Assembly (NCBI GenBank): GCA_949373155.1
Contig: CASICK010000010.1
Coordinates: forward strand, 12,290-76,289
DNA: 64,000 bases
Direction: 5' to 3'
Source of the DNA: an uncultured Synechococcus sp.
GTDB taxonomy: Bacteria > Cyanobacteriota > Cyanobacteriia > PCC-6307 > Cyanobiaceae
The notes below the pieces were generated by a model. The model saw only the letters and a program-made list of their open reading frames with translations, searched no databases and had not been told where the DNA came from. The position numbers and the translations under genes were made by a program. Positions 46,188-56,270 of the stretch are shown here, piece by piece; position 1 is the first letter of the stretch, and the number at the start of each line of letters is the position of its first letter.

Positions 46188-47021
46188 ATGACTTTTTCAG
46201 GGCACACGGCCCGCAAGCGTTTTGGCCAGCACTGGCTGATCAATGAGCGAGTGCTGGATCGAATCGTTGAGGCCGCTGAACTAGAAGACGGGGATCGCGT
46301 TCTGGAGGTGGGTCCCGGTCGCGGGGCTCTGACCGAACGTCTCCTGGCTTCAGAAGCAGCGGCCATCCATGCGGTGGAGCTTGACCGTGACCTCGTCGCT
46401 GGGCTTCAGCAGACCTTTGGAAGCCACCCAAAGTTCTCCTTGCAGGAGGGAGATGTGTTGTCCGTTCCCTTGGAACTATCCGATGGGGTACCCGCCGACA
46501 AAGTTGTGGCCAATATCCCTTACAACATCACAGGGCCATTGCTCGACAGGTTGATCGGTCGTCTCGACCGTCCCGTCGATCCCTCGTATCAACGACTGGT
46601 TTTACTCGTTCAGCATGAGGTTGCTCAACGCATTCGTGCTCGCCACGGGCATAGCAATTTCAGTGCTTTGAGTGTGCGCATGCAGCTATTGGGACGGTGC
46701 AGCCACGTCTGCCCTGTCCCCCCCCGCTGCTTTCAGCCACCCCCCAAAGTGCAGTCGGAGGTGATTTGTATCGATCCCTTCCCACCTGAGCTGCGGCCCA
46801 GCGCTGCCTTAGCCCGTGGAGTGGAACGACTGCTGAAGATGGCTTTCTTGAGTCGTCGCAAAATGCTGCGCAACACCCTGGCCCCGGTGTGCTCCCCAGG
46901 CCACTTGCAATCGTTGGCAGAAGAGGCCGGCATCAGCCTTCAGCAACGACCCCAGGACGTGGCACCAGATGCCTGGGTTGCTTTAGCGAAAGGTTTGAAT
47001 CAGTTGGACTCTGCTGCTTGA
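46188..47021 (+). CDS. rsmA: 16S rRNA (m6(2)A1518/A1519) dimethyltransferase
   Basis: KsgA family, 277 residues. [19 protein letters not shown] begins the enzyme, motif I is [14 protein letters not shown] and motif IV is NIPYNITGP. The C-terminal domain has [11 protein letters not shown] and [12 protein letters not shown]. It dimethylates two adenines near the 3' end of 16S rRNA. It lies 4 bases upstream of ispE, so co-transcription is certain to be close. Confidence 0.96.
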   Translation: MTFSGHTARKRFGQHWLINERVLDRIVEAAELEDGDRVLEVGPGRGALTERLLASEAAAIHAVELDRDLVAGLQQTFGSHPKFSLQEGDVLSVPLELSDGVPADKVVANIPYNITGPLLDRLIGRLDRPVDPSYQRLVLLVQHEVAQRIRARHGHSNFSALSVRMQLLGRCSHVCPVPPRCFQPPPKVQSEVICIDPFPPELRPSAALARGVERLLKMAFLSRRKMLRNTLAPVCSPGHLQSLAEEAGISLQQRPQDVAPDAWVALAKGLNQLDSAA

Positions 47022-47025
47022 TCGG

Positions 47026-47958
47026 ATGACCGCCACCGTTCGCGTCACCGCTCCCGCCAAAATCAATCTCCACCTTGAGGTGCTCGGTCAGCGCTCGGAT
47101 GGGTTTCATGAATTGGCGATGGTGATGCAAAGCATCGACCTCGCTGATCAGCTGGACTGTTCCAACAGCGCTGATGGCTTGATTCAACTGAGCTGTGATC
47201 AGCCTGGACTCAGTTGCGGCAGCGACAATCTGGTGATGCGTGCCGCCGAACTGCTCCGGCAGCGGTCTGGTTTCAGTGAGCTTGGCGCTCACCTGCATCT
47301 GCGCAAACGCATTCCGATTGGCGCTGGTCTTGCCGGAGGTTCGAGTGATGGTGCTGCAGCTCTGCTGGCGCTCAATACGCTCTGGGGGCTCGGACACACC
47401 GAGGATTCTTTACGAGCCATGGCTGCTGAACTTGGCTCCGACATGCCGTTCTGTCTTGCCGGTGGGATTCAGCTCTGCTTCGGTCGAGGCGAATGTCTGG
47501 AATCTGTCCCGGCTGCAGCGCAGTCTTTAGGGGTGGTGCTGGTGAAAGATCCAAGCGTCAGCGTTTCGACGCCCTGGGCCTATGGCGAGTGTCGTCGTCT
47601 CAAGGGCGACCACTATTTGAGTGGTGAGCAGGCTTTTGTACAACGGCGGCAGGATCTGCGTGCAGCGTCGTGGTTGAACCCCCTGCGAGCGGCTGAGCCA
47701 CCGCCGCTTCGCAATGATTTGCAGGATGTTGTGGCACCTCAAACAGCCTCAGTGCAAACGTCCCTGCGTTTGCTCCAAAATCTTCCCGGGCAACTGAGAA
47801 CAGCGATGAGTGGTTCCGGCCCTAGCTGCTTCGCCCTATTCCCAAATCGCTTGGATGCTGATCAGGCTCTGAATGCAGCGCGTGATTCCTTCGTGGAGGC
47901 CGGTTTGGATGCATGGAGTTGTTCATTCGTGGCTCATGGCGCCAAGCTGATGCCATGA
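47026..47958 (+). CDS. ispE: 4-diphosphocytidyl-2-C-methyl-D-erythritol kinase
   Basis: Fourth enzyme of the MEP isoprenoid pathway, 310 residues. GHMP-kinase motifs are [13 protein letters not shown] (N-terminus), [18 protein letters not shown] (ATP site, about 96-113) and [12 protein letters not shown] near 265. Isoprenoids feed chlorophyll phytol and carotenoids. It overlaps the next gene by 4 bases (ATGA). Confidence 0.96.
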   Translation: MTATVRVTAPAKINLHLEVLGQRSDGFHELAMVMQSIDLADQLDCSNSADGLIQLSCDQPGLSCGSDNLVMRAAELLRQRSGFSELGAHLHLRKRIPIGAGLAGGSSDGAAALLALNTLWGLGHTEDSLRAMAAELGSDMPFCLAGGIQLCFGRGECLESVPAAAQSLGVVLVKDPSVSVSTPWAYGECRRLKGDHYLSGEQAFVQRRQDLRAASWLNPLRAAEPPPLRNDLQDVVAPQTASVQTSLRLLQNLPGQLRTAMSGSGPSCFALFPNRLDADQALNAARDSFVEAGLDAWSCSFVAHGAKLMP

Positions 47959-48272
47959 CCAGCAATGACAGCCAAACGCCAGAGGCGCCTTCAGAACGCA
48001 AGAAGGGGCCAATCAGTTTCCTTTCGGGCTCGTTGACAAGCTTGATGTTGAGCTGGCTCAGCCTGGGTCTGAGTAAGGGGATGGTGGCCTATTTCGCAAA
48101 GCATCCATCAACTTCCAGTTCTGCCATCGCTCAAAGCATTACCTCAGCGCTAAAGACGCTGTTTACCGGCATGTGTTTCCTGGCCACATTCAGCTTTGCT
48201 TTTATTGGTGTTGGCCTGTTCTTGGTGTTTCTTCGCAGTCTTTTCACAGGCAAAGAAGCTGATGCTGTCTAG
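47955..48272 (+). CDS. DUF3082 membrane protein
   Basis: 105 residues from ATG 47955. The N-terminus is polar ([16 protein letters not shown]), followed by two hydrophobic helices (about 22-45 and 70-95). DUF3082 is a small cyanobacterial membrane-protein family without known function. Its start overlaps the ispE stop as ATGA. The frame from 47913 is an in-frame extension within ispE. Confidence 0.82.
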   Translation: MTSNDSQTPEAPSERKKGPISFLSGSLTSLMLSWLSLGLSKGMVAYFAKHPSTSSSAIAQSITSALKTLFTGMCFLATFSFAFIGVGLFLVFLRSLFTGKEADAV

Positions 48273-48314
48273 CCTCAGATCACTGTCCTGAACTGCTATA
48301 GGCAGCTATTGGTA

Positions 48315-48410
48315 ATGACTCCCCACGATCTTGGTCAGTTGATCCTGCTGCTTTCTCCGGGGTTGCTTCTCTCGGTGCTCCTGCTTACGACGTTTGCGGC
48401 AGGGGGCTGA
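48315..48410 (+). CDS. 31-residue single-helix membrane peptide
   Basis: MTPHDLGQLILLLSPGLLLS and LLLTTFAAGG: a polar five-residue start, then one long hydrophobic helix with a short tail. It has the size of small photosystem or cytochrome subunits. It lies between the DUF3082 gene and pdhB, 42 bases after the former and 62 before the latter. I do not recognise the family. It may be too short for most gene finders. Confidence 0.6.
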   Translation: MTPHDLGQLILLLSPGLLLSVLLLTTFAAGG

Positions 48411-48472
48411 TTTTTTCGTTGCTGAGATAGCTTGGCCACTCACGCCGGCTTGGCCGGGATTGCAGAAAAGCC

Positions 48473-49456
48473 GTGGCAGGGACTCTTCTCTTCAACGCAC
48501 TTCGTGAGGCCATCGACGAGGAGATGGCCCGAGACCCCCACGTTTGCGTGATGGGTGAAGACGTCGGTCAATACGGCGGCTCATACAAGGTCACAAAGGA
48601 CCTTTACGAGAAATACGGTGAGTTGCGTGTGCTCGACACGCCAATTGCTGAAAACAGTTTCACGGGCATGGCTGTTGGTGCAGCCATGACAGGCCTGAGG
48701 CCAATCGTGGAAGGCATGAACATGGGCTTCCTGCTTTTGGCGTTCAATCAGATCTCCAACAACATGGGGATGCTGCGTTACACAAGTGGCGGCAATTTCA
48801 CGATTCCCACAGTGGTGCGTGGACCAGGTGGCGTGGGCCGTCAGCTGGGAGCAGAACATAGTCAGCGCCTTGAGGCCTATTTCCATGCCGTTCCTGGCAT
48901 CAAAATTGTGGCTTGCAGCACGCCTACGAATGCCAAGGGGCTGATGAAGGCTGCGATTCGCGACAACAACCCTGTGCTCTTCTTTGAGCACGTGTTGCTT
49001 TACAACCTCACAGAAGAATTGCCAGATGGTGATTACATCTGCGCTTTAGATCAAGCCGATCTAGTGCAAGAAGGCACTGATGTCACGATCCTGACTTACT
49101 CACGCATGCGGCACCATTGCTTGAAAGCGGTGGAGCAGCTGGAAGCGGATGGCATCAGTGTTGAGTTGATTGATCTGATCAGCCTTAAGCCGTTCGATAT
49201 GGAGACGATTGCAAAATCGATCCGGAAGACCCATCGCGTGATCGTGGTGGAGGAGTGCATGAAAACAGGCGGAATCGGTGCTGAATTGATTGCCTTAATC
49301 ACGGAGCATTGCTTCGATGATCTCGATGCCCGGCCAATTCGCTTGTCCAGCCAGGACATTCCTACGCCATACAACGGCAATCTTGAAAATCTGACGATTA
49401 TTCAGCCCCATCAAATCGTGGAAACGGCCCAGGCCATCGTGCGTACGGGGCTCTGA
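48473..49456 (+). CDS. pdhB: Pyruvate dehydrogenase E1 component, beta subunit
   Basis: 327 residues. Forms the thiamine-diphosphate E1 alpha2beta2 enzyme that decarboxylates pyruvate to feed acetyl-CoA synthesis. Motifs are [17 protein letters not shown] and [18 protein letters not shown] near the N-terminus, [14 protein letters not shown] near 270 and QDIPTPYNG at the end. It starts at GTG. E1 alpha and E2 are elsewhere. It is 3 bases from secD. Confidence 0.95.
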   Translation: MAGTLLFNALREAIDEEMARDPHVCVMGEDVGQYGGSYKVTKDLYEKYGELRVLDTPIAENSFTGMAVGAAMTGLRPIVEGMNMGFLLLAFNQISNNMGMLRYTSGGNFTIPTVVRGPGGVGRQLGAEHSQRLEAYFHAVPGIKIVACSTPTNAKGLMKAAIRDNNPVLFFEHVLLYNLTEELPDGDYICALDQADLVQEGTDVTILTYSRMRHHCLKAVEQLEADGISVELIDLISLKPFDMETIAKSIRKTHRVIVVEECMKTGGIGAELIALITEHCFDDLDARPIRLSSQDIPTPYNGNLENLTIIQPHQIVETAQAIVRTGL

Positions 49457-49459
49457 TTG

Positions 49460-50944
49460 ATGGCCCGTCAACAAGGGTGGTTCGCCCTCATCCTCGCTCT
49501 GGCCATCGCTGCTGGATCCGTTCTCACAAGCTTCCCTCTTCAGTTGGGGCTCGATCTGCGTGGAGGAAGCCAGCTCACCCTGGAAGTGCAGCCATCGGGT
49601 GAGATCACCAAAGTGAAAGCCGAGCAGCTGGAAGCCGTGAAGGCCGTGTTGGATCGTCGTGTGAACGGTTTAGGTGTCGCCGAATCAACTCTCCAGACCG
49701 TGGGCGATAACCAACTGGTCTTGCAGCTTCCAGGCGTGACCGATCCATCCAGAGCCGCTCGAGTGCTGGGCAGCACAGCTTTGCTTGAGTTTCGGGCACA
49801 GAAGCCTGGGTCAGAAGAGGAATTACGCGGCTTGATTCAACTCAGAGCCCAGTTGAAAAGTGTGCTGGCGTTGAACGAAAGCAAGGATGGATCAGAGGCA
49901 GCCGATCAAGACGATGGCCCCACCCGTGAGCAGTTAGCAAAGGCTCAAAAAGAGTTGGGTCTTGAAGGCACTGCTGACTCTGAGCAAGAACAGTTGGAAC
50001 AGCTACTCGCTCGTGCCAACGAAGAAATTGTGGATCGCTTCGAGCCTGCGGTTCTTACAGGTAAGGATCTCGTCACTGCTGGGCGCCAACAGCAGCAAAA
50101 CGGCAGCAGCTGGGAAGTCACGCTCACCTTCAATCGAGAAGGGGGTGACAAATTTGCAGAGCTCACCCGCTCAATTGCAGGTACCGGGCGTCTCCTTGGC
50201 ATTGTTTTGGATGGCCGTCCCATCAGCGAAGCCGGCGTGGGTGACCAATTCAAAGCCGCTGGTATTACCGGTGGTTCAGCTGTGATCACAGGCAATTTCA
50301 GCGCTGAGGAAGCCCGGGACCTCGAGGTGCAGCTGCGTGGTGGCTCCCTGCCTCTTCCCGTTGAAATTCTTGAGGTGCGCACGATCGGCCCCAGTCTTGG
50401 TGCTGAAAATGTTCGTCGCAGCCTGATCGCCGCACTTGCAGGATTGGTGTTGGTCGCCATTTTCATGCTGCTTGTTTACCGACTTGCAGGAGTGGTGGCT
50501 GTACTGGCCCTCAGTCTTTACGCCCTGTTCAACCTGGCGGCCTACGCGCTGATACCGGTCACCCTCACGCTCCCGGGAACGGCAGGGTTCATTCTCAGTA
50601 TTGGAATGGCGGTGGATGCGAACGTCTTGATCTTTGAGCGCATCAAAGACGAATTACGTCGAGGAAACACCTTGATCCGATCGATCGAAACTGGGTTCTC
50701 TCAAGCCTTCTCTTCGATCGTTGATGGTCACATCACCACTCTGATTAGTTGCGCTGCGTTGTTCTTCCTCGGGACGGGTCTTGTGAAAGGGTTTGCTGCA
50801 ACGCTTGGAATTGGTGTTCTGCTCAGCCTGTTCACGGCGTTGGCCTGCACGCGCACCCTCCTGCGCTTCTTCATGAGCTATCAATCGCTGCGCCGCCCAA
50901 CCAATTTTCTGCCCGCAGGGCAGCTGCCTTCTTCCGCTGCTTGA
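49460..50944 (+). CDS. secD: Protein translocase subunit SecD
   Basis: 494 residues. One N-terminal helix precedes DLRGGSQLTLEVQ (about residue 30), a large periplasmic domain and five C-terminal helices with the D4-like ILSIGMAVDANVLIFERIKDELRRG motif. With SecF it uses the proton gradient to help secretion through SecYEG. I chose ATG 49460, 3 bases after pdhB. It lies 3 bases before secF. Confidence 0.95.
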   Translation: MARQQGWFALILALAIAAGSVLTSFPLQLGLDLRGGSQLTLEVQPSGEITKVKAEQLEAVKAVLDRRVNGLGVAESTLQTVGDNQLVLQLPGVTDPSRAARVLGSTALLEFRAQKPGSEEELRGLIQLRAQLKSVLALNESKDGSEAADQDDGPTREQLAKAQKELGLEGTADSEQEQLEQLLARANEEIVDRFEPAVLTGKDLVTAGRQQQQNGSSWEVTLTFNREGGDKFAELTRSIAGTGRLLGIVLDGRPISEAGVGDQFKAAGITGGSAVITGNFSAEEARDLEVQLRGGSLPLPVEILEVRTIGPSLGAENVRRSLIAALAGLVLVAIFMLLVYRLAGVVAVLALSLYALFNLAAYALIPVTLTLPGTAGFILSIGMAVDANVLIFERIKDELRRGNTLIRSIETGFSQAFSSIVDGHITTLISCAALFFLGTGLVKGFAATLGIGVLLSLFTALACTRTLLRFFMSYQSLRRPTNFLPAGQLPSSAA

Positions 50945-50947
50945 GCC

Positions 50948-51949
50948 ATGGCTGTGTCCTCCCCAACTGGTCAAGAACGCCCTTTGCGTTTTCCTCTGAG
51001 CCGACAACGGCGCAAGGTTTGGTTGATTTCCGTGATTGTGCTGTTGATCAGCACGCTTGGTTTAGTCCTGAGCTGGACCAATCCTCAGATTCGCTCGCCT
51101 TTAAGGCCTGGACTCGATTTCACGGGTGGAACCCAAATCCAGCTTGAACGATTGTGCGGAGATCGTTGCCAAGACGTCAGGGCAATTGATATCCAGCAAA
51201 AGCTTGAAAGCCTCACGTTGCCTTCTGAAGGTCGCGATCAAGACGCCGACACCCTGCCTAATCTCGGTTCTGCTCGAGTTCAGTTGCTCGACAGAGGTGA
51301 ATCGGTGGTCTTGCGTATGCCTGCCTTAACCGCCTCGCAGGGGCAGTTTGTAATTGAGGCTGTCGAGCCCATCGCTGGTCCCTTTGAAGTGGGTGGCCAA
51401 TCTGTTGACACGATTGGACCCAGTCTTGGTGGTCAGTTGCTGCGTAGCAGCTTGATCTCGTTGCTGGTGGCGTTTGCTGGCATCGCTCTCTACATCAGCA
51501 TTCGCTACGACGGTCGTTATGCCGTTTTGGCACTCGTGGCCTTAGCCCATGACGTGTTGATCGTTTGTGGTTGCTTCGCCTGGCTTGGATTGATCAGCGG
51601 TTTGGAAGTCGATAGCTTGTTTGCGGTTTCATTGCTCACCATCGCCGGCTACTCCGTGAATGACACCGTGGTGGTGTTTGATCGCATCCGCGAACGCCAA
51701 CGTGAAGACGGTGATCTACCACTAGATGTTCAGGTGGATCGTGCGGTTTCAGCGACTCTCACCCGCACGATTTACACCAGTGGCACCACCTTGCTACCTC
51801 TGCTGGGCCTGATTTTGTTTGGCGGATCCACTTTGTTTTGGTTTGCAGTGGCGCTTGCGATTGGTGTGATTGTGGGCAGCTGGTCGAGCATTGCTCTGGC
51901 CCCTTCCCTTCTCAGTATTTGGCCAAGACAACGCACGGCGGGTGCATGA
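50948..51949 (+). CDS. secF: Protein translocase subunit SecF
   Basis: 333 residues. The N-terminal helix is followed by PGLDFTGGTQIQLE and a periplasmic domain, then TM helices with YSVNDTVVVFDRIRERQRE near residue 240. It pairs with SecD, encoded immediately upstream. It ends at 51949 and overlaps a small membrane-protein frame. Confidence 0.95.
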   Translation: MAVSSPTGQERPLRFPLSRQRRKVWLISVIVLLISTLGLVLSWTNPQIRSPLRPGLDFTGGTQIQLERLCGDRCQDVRAIDIQQKLESLTLPSEGRDQDADTLPNLGSARVQLLDRGESVVLRMPALTASQGQFVIEAVEPIAGPFEVGGQSVDTIGPSLGGQLLRSSLISLLVAFAGIALYISIRYDGRYAVLALVALAHDVLIVCGCFAWLGLISGLEVDSLFAVSLLTIAGYSVNDTVVVFDRIRERQREDGDLPLDVQVDRAVSATLTRTIYTSGTTLLPLLGLILFGGSTLFWFAVALAIGVIVGSWSSIALAPSLLSIWPRQRTAGA

Positions 51950-51950
51950 T

Positions 51951-52172
51951 TTGGCCATTCCACCCAGCTCTCCATCCCAACGCTGGGTCCCCCTTCTGTT
52001 GGGCGTTCTGGCTCTGTTGGATTTACGCGTAGAGCTTCAGCTCCTCTTGGATCACATCACGCTCACCAGCCTGATTTTTGCGATTCGACACCATCTCCTG
52101 GCAGTAGTTGTCATCCTTCTTCTTCCCTCCATGTGGCGTCACTACGGACCTGTGCGTCGGTCTGAGCTCTGA
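51951..52172 (+). CDS. Small membrane protein (73 residues)
   Basis: TTG start at 51951 or GTG at 51942 (which overlaps secF by 8 bases). It reads LAIPPSSPSQRW, then a hydrophobic helix (about 13-25), LQLLLDHITLTSLIFAIRHH and a second helix (about 45-57). No family is recognised. It follows secF in the same operon and may be a small translocase-linked protein, which is only an inference. Confidence 0.6.
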   Translation: MAIPPSSPSQRWVPLLLGVLALLDLRVELQLLLDHITLTSLIFAIRHHLLAVVVILLLPSMWRHYGPVRRSEL

Positions 52173-52204
52173 CTCCTAAGTTGGATGTCCGCCTCGAATG
52201 CACG

Positions 52205-52687
52205 ATGTCGCTCGATCTCGACGCCAAGAAAACCCTCCTTAGAAAAATTCCCCATGGCTTGTTCATTTGTGGTGTTGCAGAAGGGGATCAAGTCAACGGG
52301 TTCACCGCTAGTTGGGTGACTCAGGGATCGTTCGATCCACCCCTTGTGGTGATGGCTGTTCGTGCCGATAGCACCAGCAACGGCATGATCCAACGCACGC
52401 GCCGCTTCTCCCTCAACGTGTTGGCAGCCGATCAGAAGGATCTAGCCGCAGTGTTTTTCAAGCCTCAGCAAGCGGTTGGTGGACGCTTTGATGCTGCACC
52501 CTTCACAACGGGCGAGCTGGGTTTACCGATCCTCAAGGACGCCCTCGGTGCCGTGGAGTGTGAGCTCGTTGGTGAACTTGCCCATGGCGATCACACCGTG
52601 TTTCTAGGCCAAGTGAAATCAGCGGTTCTCCACCGTGACGCTGCGGCCCTCGAGCTCAGCAGCACGGGATGGCAATACGGCGGGTAA
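52205..52687 (+). CDS. Flavin reductase-like FMN-binding protein
   Basis: 160 residues, start at 52205 (MSLDLDAKKTLLRKI). The flavin reductase family pattern includes GVAEGDQVNGFTASWVTQ (about 16-33), PPLVVMAV, RTRRFSLNVLA and FLGQVKS. It binds FMN and reduces it or a linked substrate. Its 3' end overlaps the convergent AI-2E transporter gene by 69 bases. The substrate is unknown. Confidence 0.85.
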   Translation: MSLDLDAKKTLLRKIPHGLFICGVAEGDQVNGFTASWVTQGSFDPPLVVMAVRADSTSNGMIQRTRRFSLNVLAADQKDLAAVFFKPQQAVGGRFDAAPFTTGELGLPILKDALGAVECELVGELAHGDHTVFLGQVKSAVLHRDAAALELSSTGWQYGG

Positions 52688-53686
52688 CTCCCAACGATCC
52701 ATGATCTGCTTGATCACGACTTGCTGCATGATCACTTGAAGCACCACCACCAGCGGTAACGCGAGCAGTACGCCTGGCAGCCCGAGCAGGGCTCCCAGGC
52801 TGAGTTGGGCGGTTAAGGCCACCGTGGGCAACAGATTCACCGTCCGACTGAGCAGCACAGGCGTCACGACAAAAGCTTCGAGGTTTTGTAGTGCAAGTCG
52901 CAAAACCAACACCTGCACCATCAGGGCGGGGGAGATCAGGAGGGCAATCCCCATCGGCACAAGGGTCGCTGCCGTAGGCCCAATCGTGGGAACAAAGGTG
53001 AGCAAGCCACACACCAAGCCACTGAGCAGGGCCAAAGGCACACCAAGAATGGCGAGCCCTGTCCAGGTGAGGACAAACACTGCGGTCGCTGAAATGGTCA
53101 TGCCCGCAAGCCATCCACCGAGAGCTTCACGGCAGCGATCCAACAATTCCGTGACTTGAGCCCGTGCAGGGCGTGGACTCACGGCGATCAGCATCTGCCG
53201 ATGAGAATTGGGATCCAGCGCGAGCAGAATGGCCAGCAGACTCATCAGGAGCACCTGAATCAAGCCATTCGCAGCACCACCGGCATAACCAAGAAGCTGT
53301 GCCCCAACGGGCTGAATCCCTGTCCAGCTCAGCGATTCAGAGGGACTGATGTTGAGGTCTGCCAGGCTTGGTTGCGTGGCGATGATCGATTTGATTTTGT
53401 CGATCAGATTGGGCAACAGCGCGGTGAGTTGTTCGAATTGACCCAGCAGTTCTGGGAGGAGACGTTGAACCACCAAAGTTCCACCAAGGAACAGGATCAC
53501 CAAAACCAGCAACAGCGCAACGGGCCTTTTGAGCCTGAAGCGTTGCATCAATTTCTGAATCGGAACGTCGAGTGACACGGCCAACACGACGGCTCCGAAC
53601 AGAATCAGCAGCACCCAGCGCAGCTGCCACAACAGCAGGGTGAGCAGGATGGATGTGAGGGCAATCAGCAGGGTGCGAGCGTTCAT
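52619..53686 (-). CDS. AI-2E family (PerM/UPF0118) transporter, second of a tandem pair
   Basis: 355 residues with about eight hydrophobic segments. PerM pattern: RTLLIALTSILLTLL at the start, VLLSRTVNLLPTVALTAQL and GALLGLPGVLLALPLVVVLQ at the end. The family exports small molecules, including AI-2 in some members. The start at 53686 gives the ATGA overlap with the upstream paralogue. It is convergent with the flavin reductase gene. Confidence 0.87.
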   Translation of the reverse strand: MNARTLLIALTSILLTLLLWQLRWVLLILFGAVVLAVSLDVPIQKLMQRFRLKRPVALLLVLVILFLGGTLVVQRLLPELLGQFEQLTALLPNLIDKIKSIIATQPSLADLNISPSESLSWTGIQPVGAQLLGYAGGAANGLIQVLLMSLLAILLALDPNSHRQMLIAVSPRPARAQVTELLDRCREALGGWLAGMTISATAVFVLTWTGLAILGVPLALLSGLVCGLLTFVPTIGPTAATLVPMGIALLISPALMVQVLVLRLALQNLEAFVVTPVLLSRTVNLLPTVALTAQLSLGALLGLPGVLLALPLVVVLQVIMQQVVIKQIMDRWELPAVLPSRAAELEGRSVTVENR

Positions 53687-54762
53687 GAGGCCAGTTTCTG
53701 CCGCTTCCAAGGGTCAAGAAGATCGTGAACGACGACTTCGCGAATGAGCACCTGCAAGACAACCGCTAAGGGCAGAGCGAGCAACAAGCCAAGTGGACCG
53801 AACAGAACGGTGAATACAAATTGAGCAGCAAGGGTGAGGCCCGGAAGCAAATTGACCTGGCGCTGCATCACCGAAGGCGTGATGACGTAGCTCTCAAGGT
53901 TTTGAATCACGATGTAGAGCCCCAAGACAGCCAATGCTTTCCAAGGAGCATCGAGGAGAGCGACGGACATCGGAAAGACCGTGCTGAGCGTGGGCCCCAC
54001 ATTCGGAATCACGTTGAGTAAGCCCGCCAGCAATGCATTGGCCATCACCAGCTTCACTCCCAACAGTGAAAGCCCTATTCCAGCCAGAACAGCGACGCAC
54101 ACTGAACTGATCAACACGCCGATCATCCAGCTGCTGAGGGCATCGCCGCACATGTTGAGGATGACGCGAGCCCGCCTTCGATAAAAGGACGGCAACATCT
54201 GAATGCCTACGTTCTTGTAGGCATGGGGTTGGACCGCCACCATCAAGGTGACGGCAACGACGAAGAGAAGCTGCAGCACACCACTGCCGACATTGCCTGC
54301 CAAGCCAAGAAGGCTCAAAAATCCTCCAGTCACGCTGGAGGCAAGCGCAGGCCCGCCTGTGCTGTCAGCTAAGCCTTTCGGAAAGAGCAGTTCGCTCCAA
54401 TTGCTAGAACTACCACTGCCATACACCATTGCACTAACCGAAGAGAAAGCCTGTAACAGCAGTTCTTTAAGGGCTTTTGCGGCCGACGGCAGCTGAAGAA
54501 TCAGTTGTTGAAACTGGCTCGTAAATGGCGGCACGATCACGGTTAAGCCAACCGCAACCATGACTACGAGACCAAAAACACAGGCCAACAGCGCCAGGGG
54601 CCTGGGAAGATTCCAGCGCTGACGTATGGCTCCAACAAGGGTGCAAAGAGCCATTGCCAAAACTATGGCTGCAAACAGGTGAATCAGAACTTCACGCAGA
54701 CTCCAGAACAGCAAACCTGTTGCCAGAACGGCGCAAAGTCCAAGCCAGTGTTGAAGCTTCAC
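53683..54762 (-). CDS. AI-2E family (PerM/UPF0118) transporter, first of a tandem pair
   Basis: 359 residues with the same layout as the downstream paralogue: [44 protein letters not shown] and [16 protein letters not shown]. Its start overlaps the stop of psb28 (ATGA), so psb28 and the two transporters form a tight operon. The two paralogues could form a heteromer. The substrate is unknown. Confidence 0.87.
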   Translation of the reverse strand: MKLQHWLGLCAVLATGLLFWSLREVLIHLFAAIVLAMALCTLVGAIRQRWNLPRPLALLACVFGLVVMVAVGLTVIVPPFTSQFQQLILQLPSAAKALKELLLQAFSSVSAMVYGSGSSSNWSELLFPKGLADSTGGPALASSVTGGFLSLLGLAGNVGSGVLQLLFVVAVTLMVAVQPHAYKNVGIQMLPSFYRRRARVILNMCGDALSSWMIGVLISSVCVAVLAGIGLSLLGVKLVMANALLAGLLNVIPNVGPTLSTVFPMSVALLDAPWKALAVLGLYIVIQNLESYVITPSVMQRQVNLLPGLTLAAQFVFTVLFGPLGLLLALPLAVVLQVLIREVVVHDLLDPWKRQKLAS

Positions 54763-55145
54763 CCGTCGGAGTTGTCACTCGCGGCAGCTTCGCCCGAATC
54801 CTGGGAATAACCAAGACCTGAGGAATCGGCATATCTCTGAGCGAAGCGCATGAAACGCTCAAAATCCTGCTCGCTTTTCCAGGTGTAGGTGGCTTCCAGG
54901 GCGCTTGCTTTGCCATTCACAAACTTGCCATTAACCTCTCGCGTCACGAGCGTGCCCTCTTCGTCGAGCATGAACATCCCTGTGATGGCTTCCATGACTT
55001 CAGGAGCCAGTGCCTCGGGTTGTTCAAACACAAAGATGGCCTGTCCAGTGCGACCGTCACGACTGCGTGTCACGCGGATATCAGGAACAACGGGTTCATC
55101 CACGCCACGAAGGAACTGGATCACTGCCTTGCTTCCGTCTGCCAT
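54759..55145 (-). CDS. psb28: Photosystem II assembly factor Psb28
   Basis: 128 residues, slightly longer than the usual ~112 because of a polar tail ([15 protein letters not shown]). Signatures are [23 protein letters not shown] (about 10-32), EITGMFML-like [32 protein letters not shown] and [10 protein letters not shown]. It binds a photosystem II intermediate during assembly and repair. It is translationally coupled to the AI-2E transporter downstream. Confidence 0.95.
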   Translation of the reverse strand: MADGSKAVIQFLRGVDEPVVPDIRVTRSRDGRTGQAIFVFEQPEALAPEVMEAITGMFMLDEEGTLVTREVNGKFVNGKASALEATYTWKSEQDFERFMRFAQRYADSSGLGYSQDSGEAAASDNSDG

Positions 55146-55174
55146 GAATGCTGCTCCAGTACCTAAGCGGGATC

Positions 55175-56230
55175 TTAAGGGGCATCGATCCGTACAACGC
55201 GCCCGGTGTTCAGCAGTTCGATTGCCGCATCCTGTGGATTGCGGCCACTGAGATCAAGATTGGACGTTTCGCGAGCTTGTTTGAGCTCGTGGTCGTAGCA
55301 GCGGTCGTAGTAATCGAGCATCGCGCGGCAAGCATCGTGCCAGCGCTGATCTTTGATTGCCTCTAAGGCTGCTTGAGTCCTTTGTGGGCCGAGCCTGCGC
55401 TGGATGCGTTCTGTGGCCTGCTGTAGCTGATCGGAGTCTTGACAGCCGTACACCTCCACGAGCTGATCAATGCGCTCTTCCAAACTGCGGCGAATTTCGA
55501 GGACCGGTGCCTGTTGCATCTGTTCAAATAATGCTTTCGGGATGCGGCAGCAGCCCACCGAAGAGCTCTCGGCTTCCAGCCAAATTTGTGGAGCTTTTCG
55601 TTTCCGATAGCTATCTAAGGCTTCAGCAAGTTCATTTTCATAGTGCTCAGTGCTGGGCTGATTGGGTTGACCAAGACCACCGAAGCTGCTTCCACGGTGA
55701 TGAGCCAGACCCTCTAAGTCCACTACAGCCACGTTTAAAGCTTTCAAAGCGATCAGGAGATCTGTCTTTCCCGTACCCGTTCTTCCGCCAAGCAGCTGGA
55801 TGGGCCAACGGTGTTCAAATTGCTCGAGCACCCAGTGGCGGTACACCTTGTATCCGCCTTCGAGAACAAGGGTGGGATGGTCTTTGAGAGCCGCAAGCCA
55901 GGCCATGCTGTTGGAGCGCATTCCTCCACGCCAGCAGTAAAGCCGAAGCGGCTGGTCGGGGCCCCCAGCCGCCTTTGTAAGCGCTTTGGAAAGATCGACA
56001 AGGGCTGGACCGCTGAAGCTCAGGCCCAGCTCGATGGCTTGTTTCCGGCCCTTTTGCTTGTAGGTGCGACCCACGATGGCTCTTTGTTCATCATCAAACA
56101 GCGGGATGTTGATTGCGCCTGGCCAATGGCCCTGTTCAAACTCTGATGGAGTGCGCACATCAACCAGCGTTCCGCTCGCTGCCCGAAACTGATCGATACC
56201 GCTCACGTTTGTGGATCCCATCCCTGACAT
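55175..56230 (-). CDS. selU: tRNA 2-selenouridine synthase
   Basis: MnmH/YbbB family, 351 residues. A rhodanese domain has the catalytic Cys99 in [12 protein letters not shown], followed by a P-loop domain with [10 protein letters not shown] (about 147-156). It replaces 2-thiouridine sulphur in tRNA wobble position 34, through a geranylated intermediate, with selenium from SelD. SelD is not in this window, so the cell's selenium source is not shown. It is divergent from gun4. Confidence 0.93.
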   Translation of the reverse strand: MSGMGSTNVSGIDQFRAASGTLVDVRTPSEFEQGHWPGAINIPLFDDEQRAIVGRTYKQKGRKQAIELGLSFSGPALVDLSKALTKAAGGPDQPLRLYCWRGGMRSNSMAWLAALKDHPTLVLEGGYKVYRHWVLEQFEHRWPIQLLGGRTGTGKTDLLIALKALNVAVVDLEGLAHHRGSSFGGLGQPNQPSTEHYENELAEALDSYRKRKAPQIWLEAESSSVGCCRIPKALFEQMQQAPVLEIRRSLEERIDQLVEVYGCQDSDQLQQATERIQRRLGPQRTQAALEAIKDQRWHDACRAMLDYYDRCYDHELKQARETSNLDLSGRNPQDAAIELLNTGRVVRIDAP

Positions 56231-56270
56231 AGTGGAACAACGCCGAGCCAGTTAGAGCCGGTAGTTCGTC

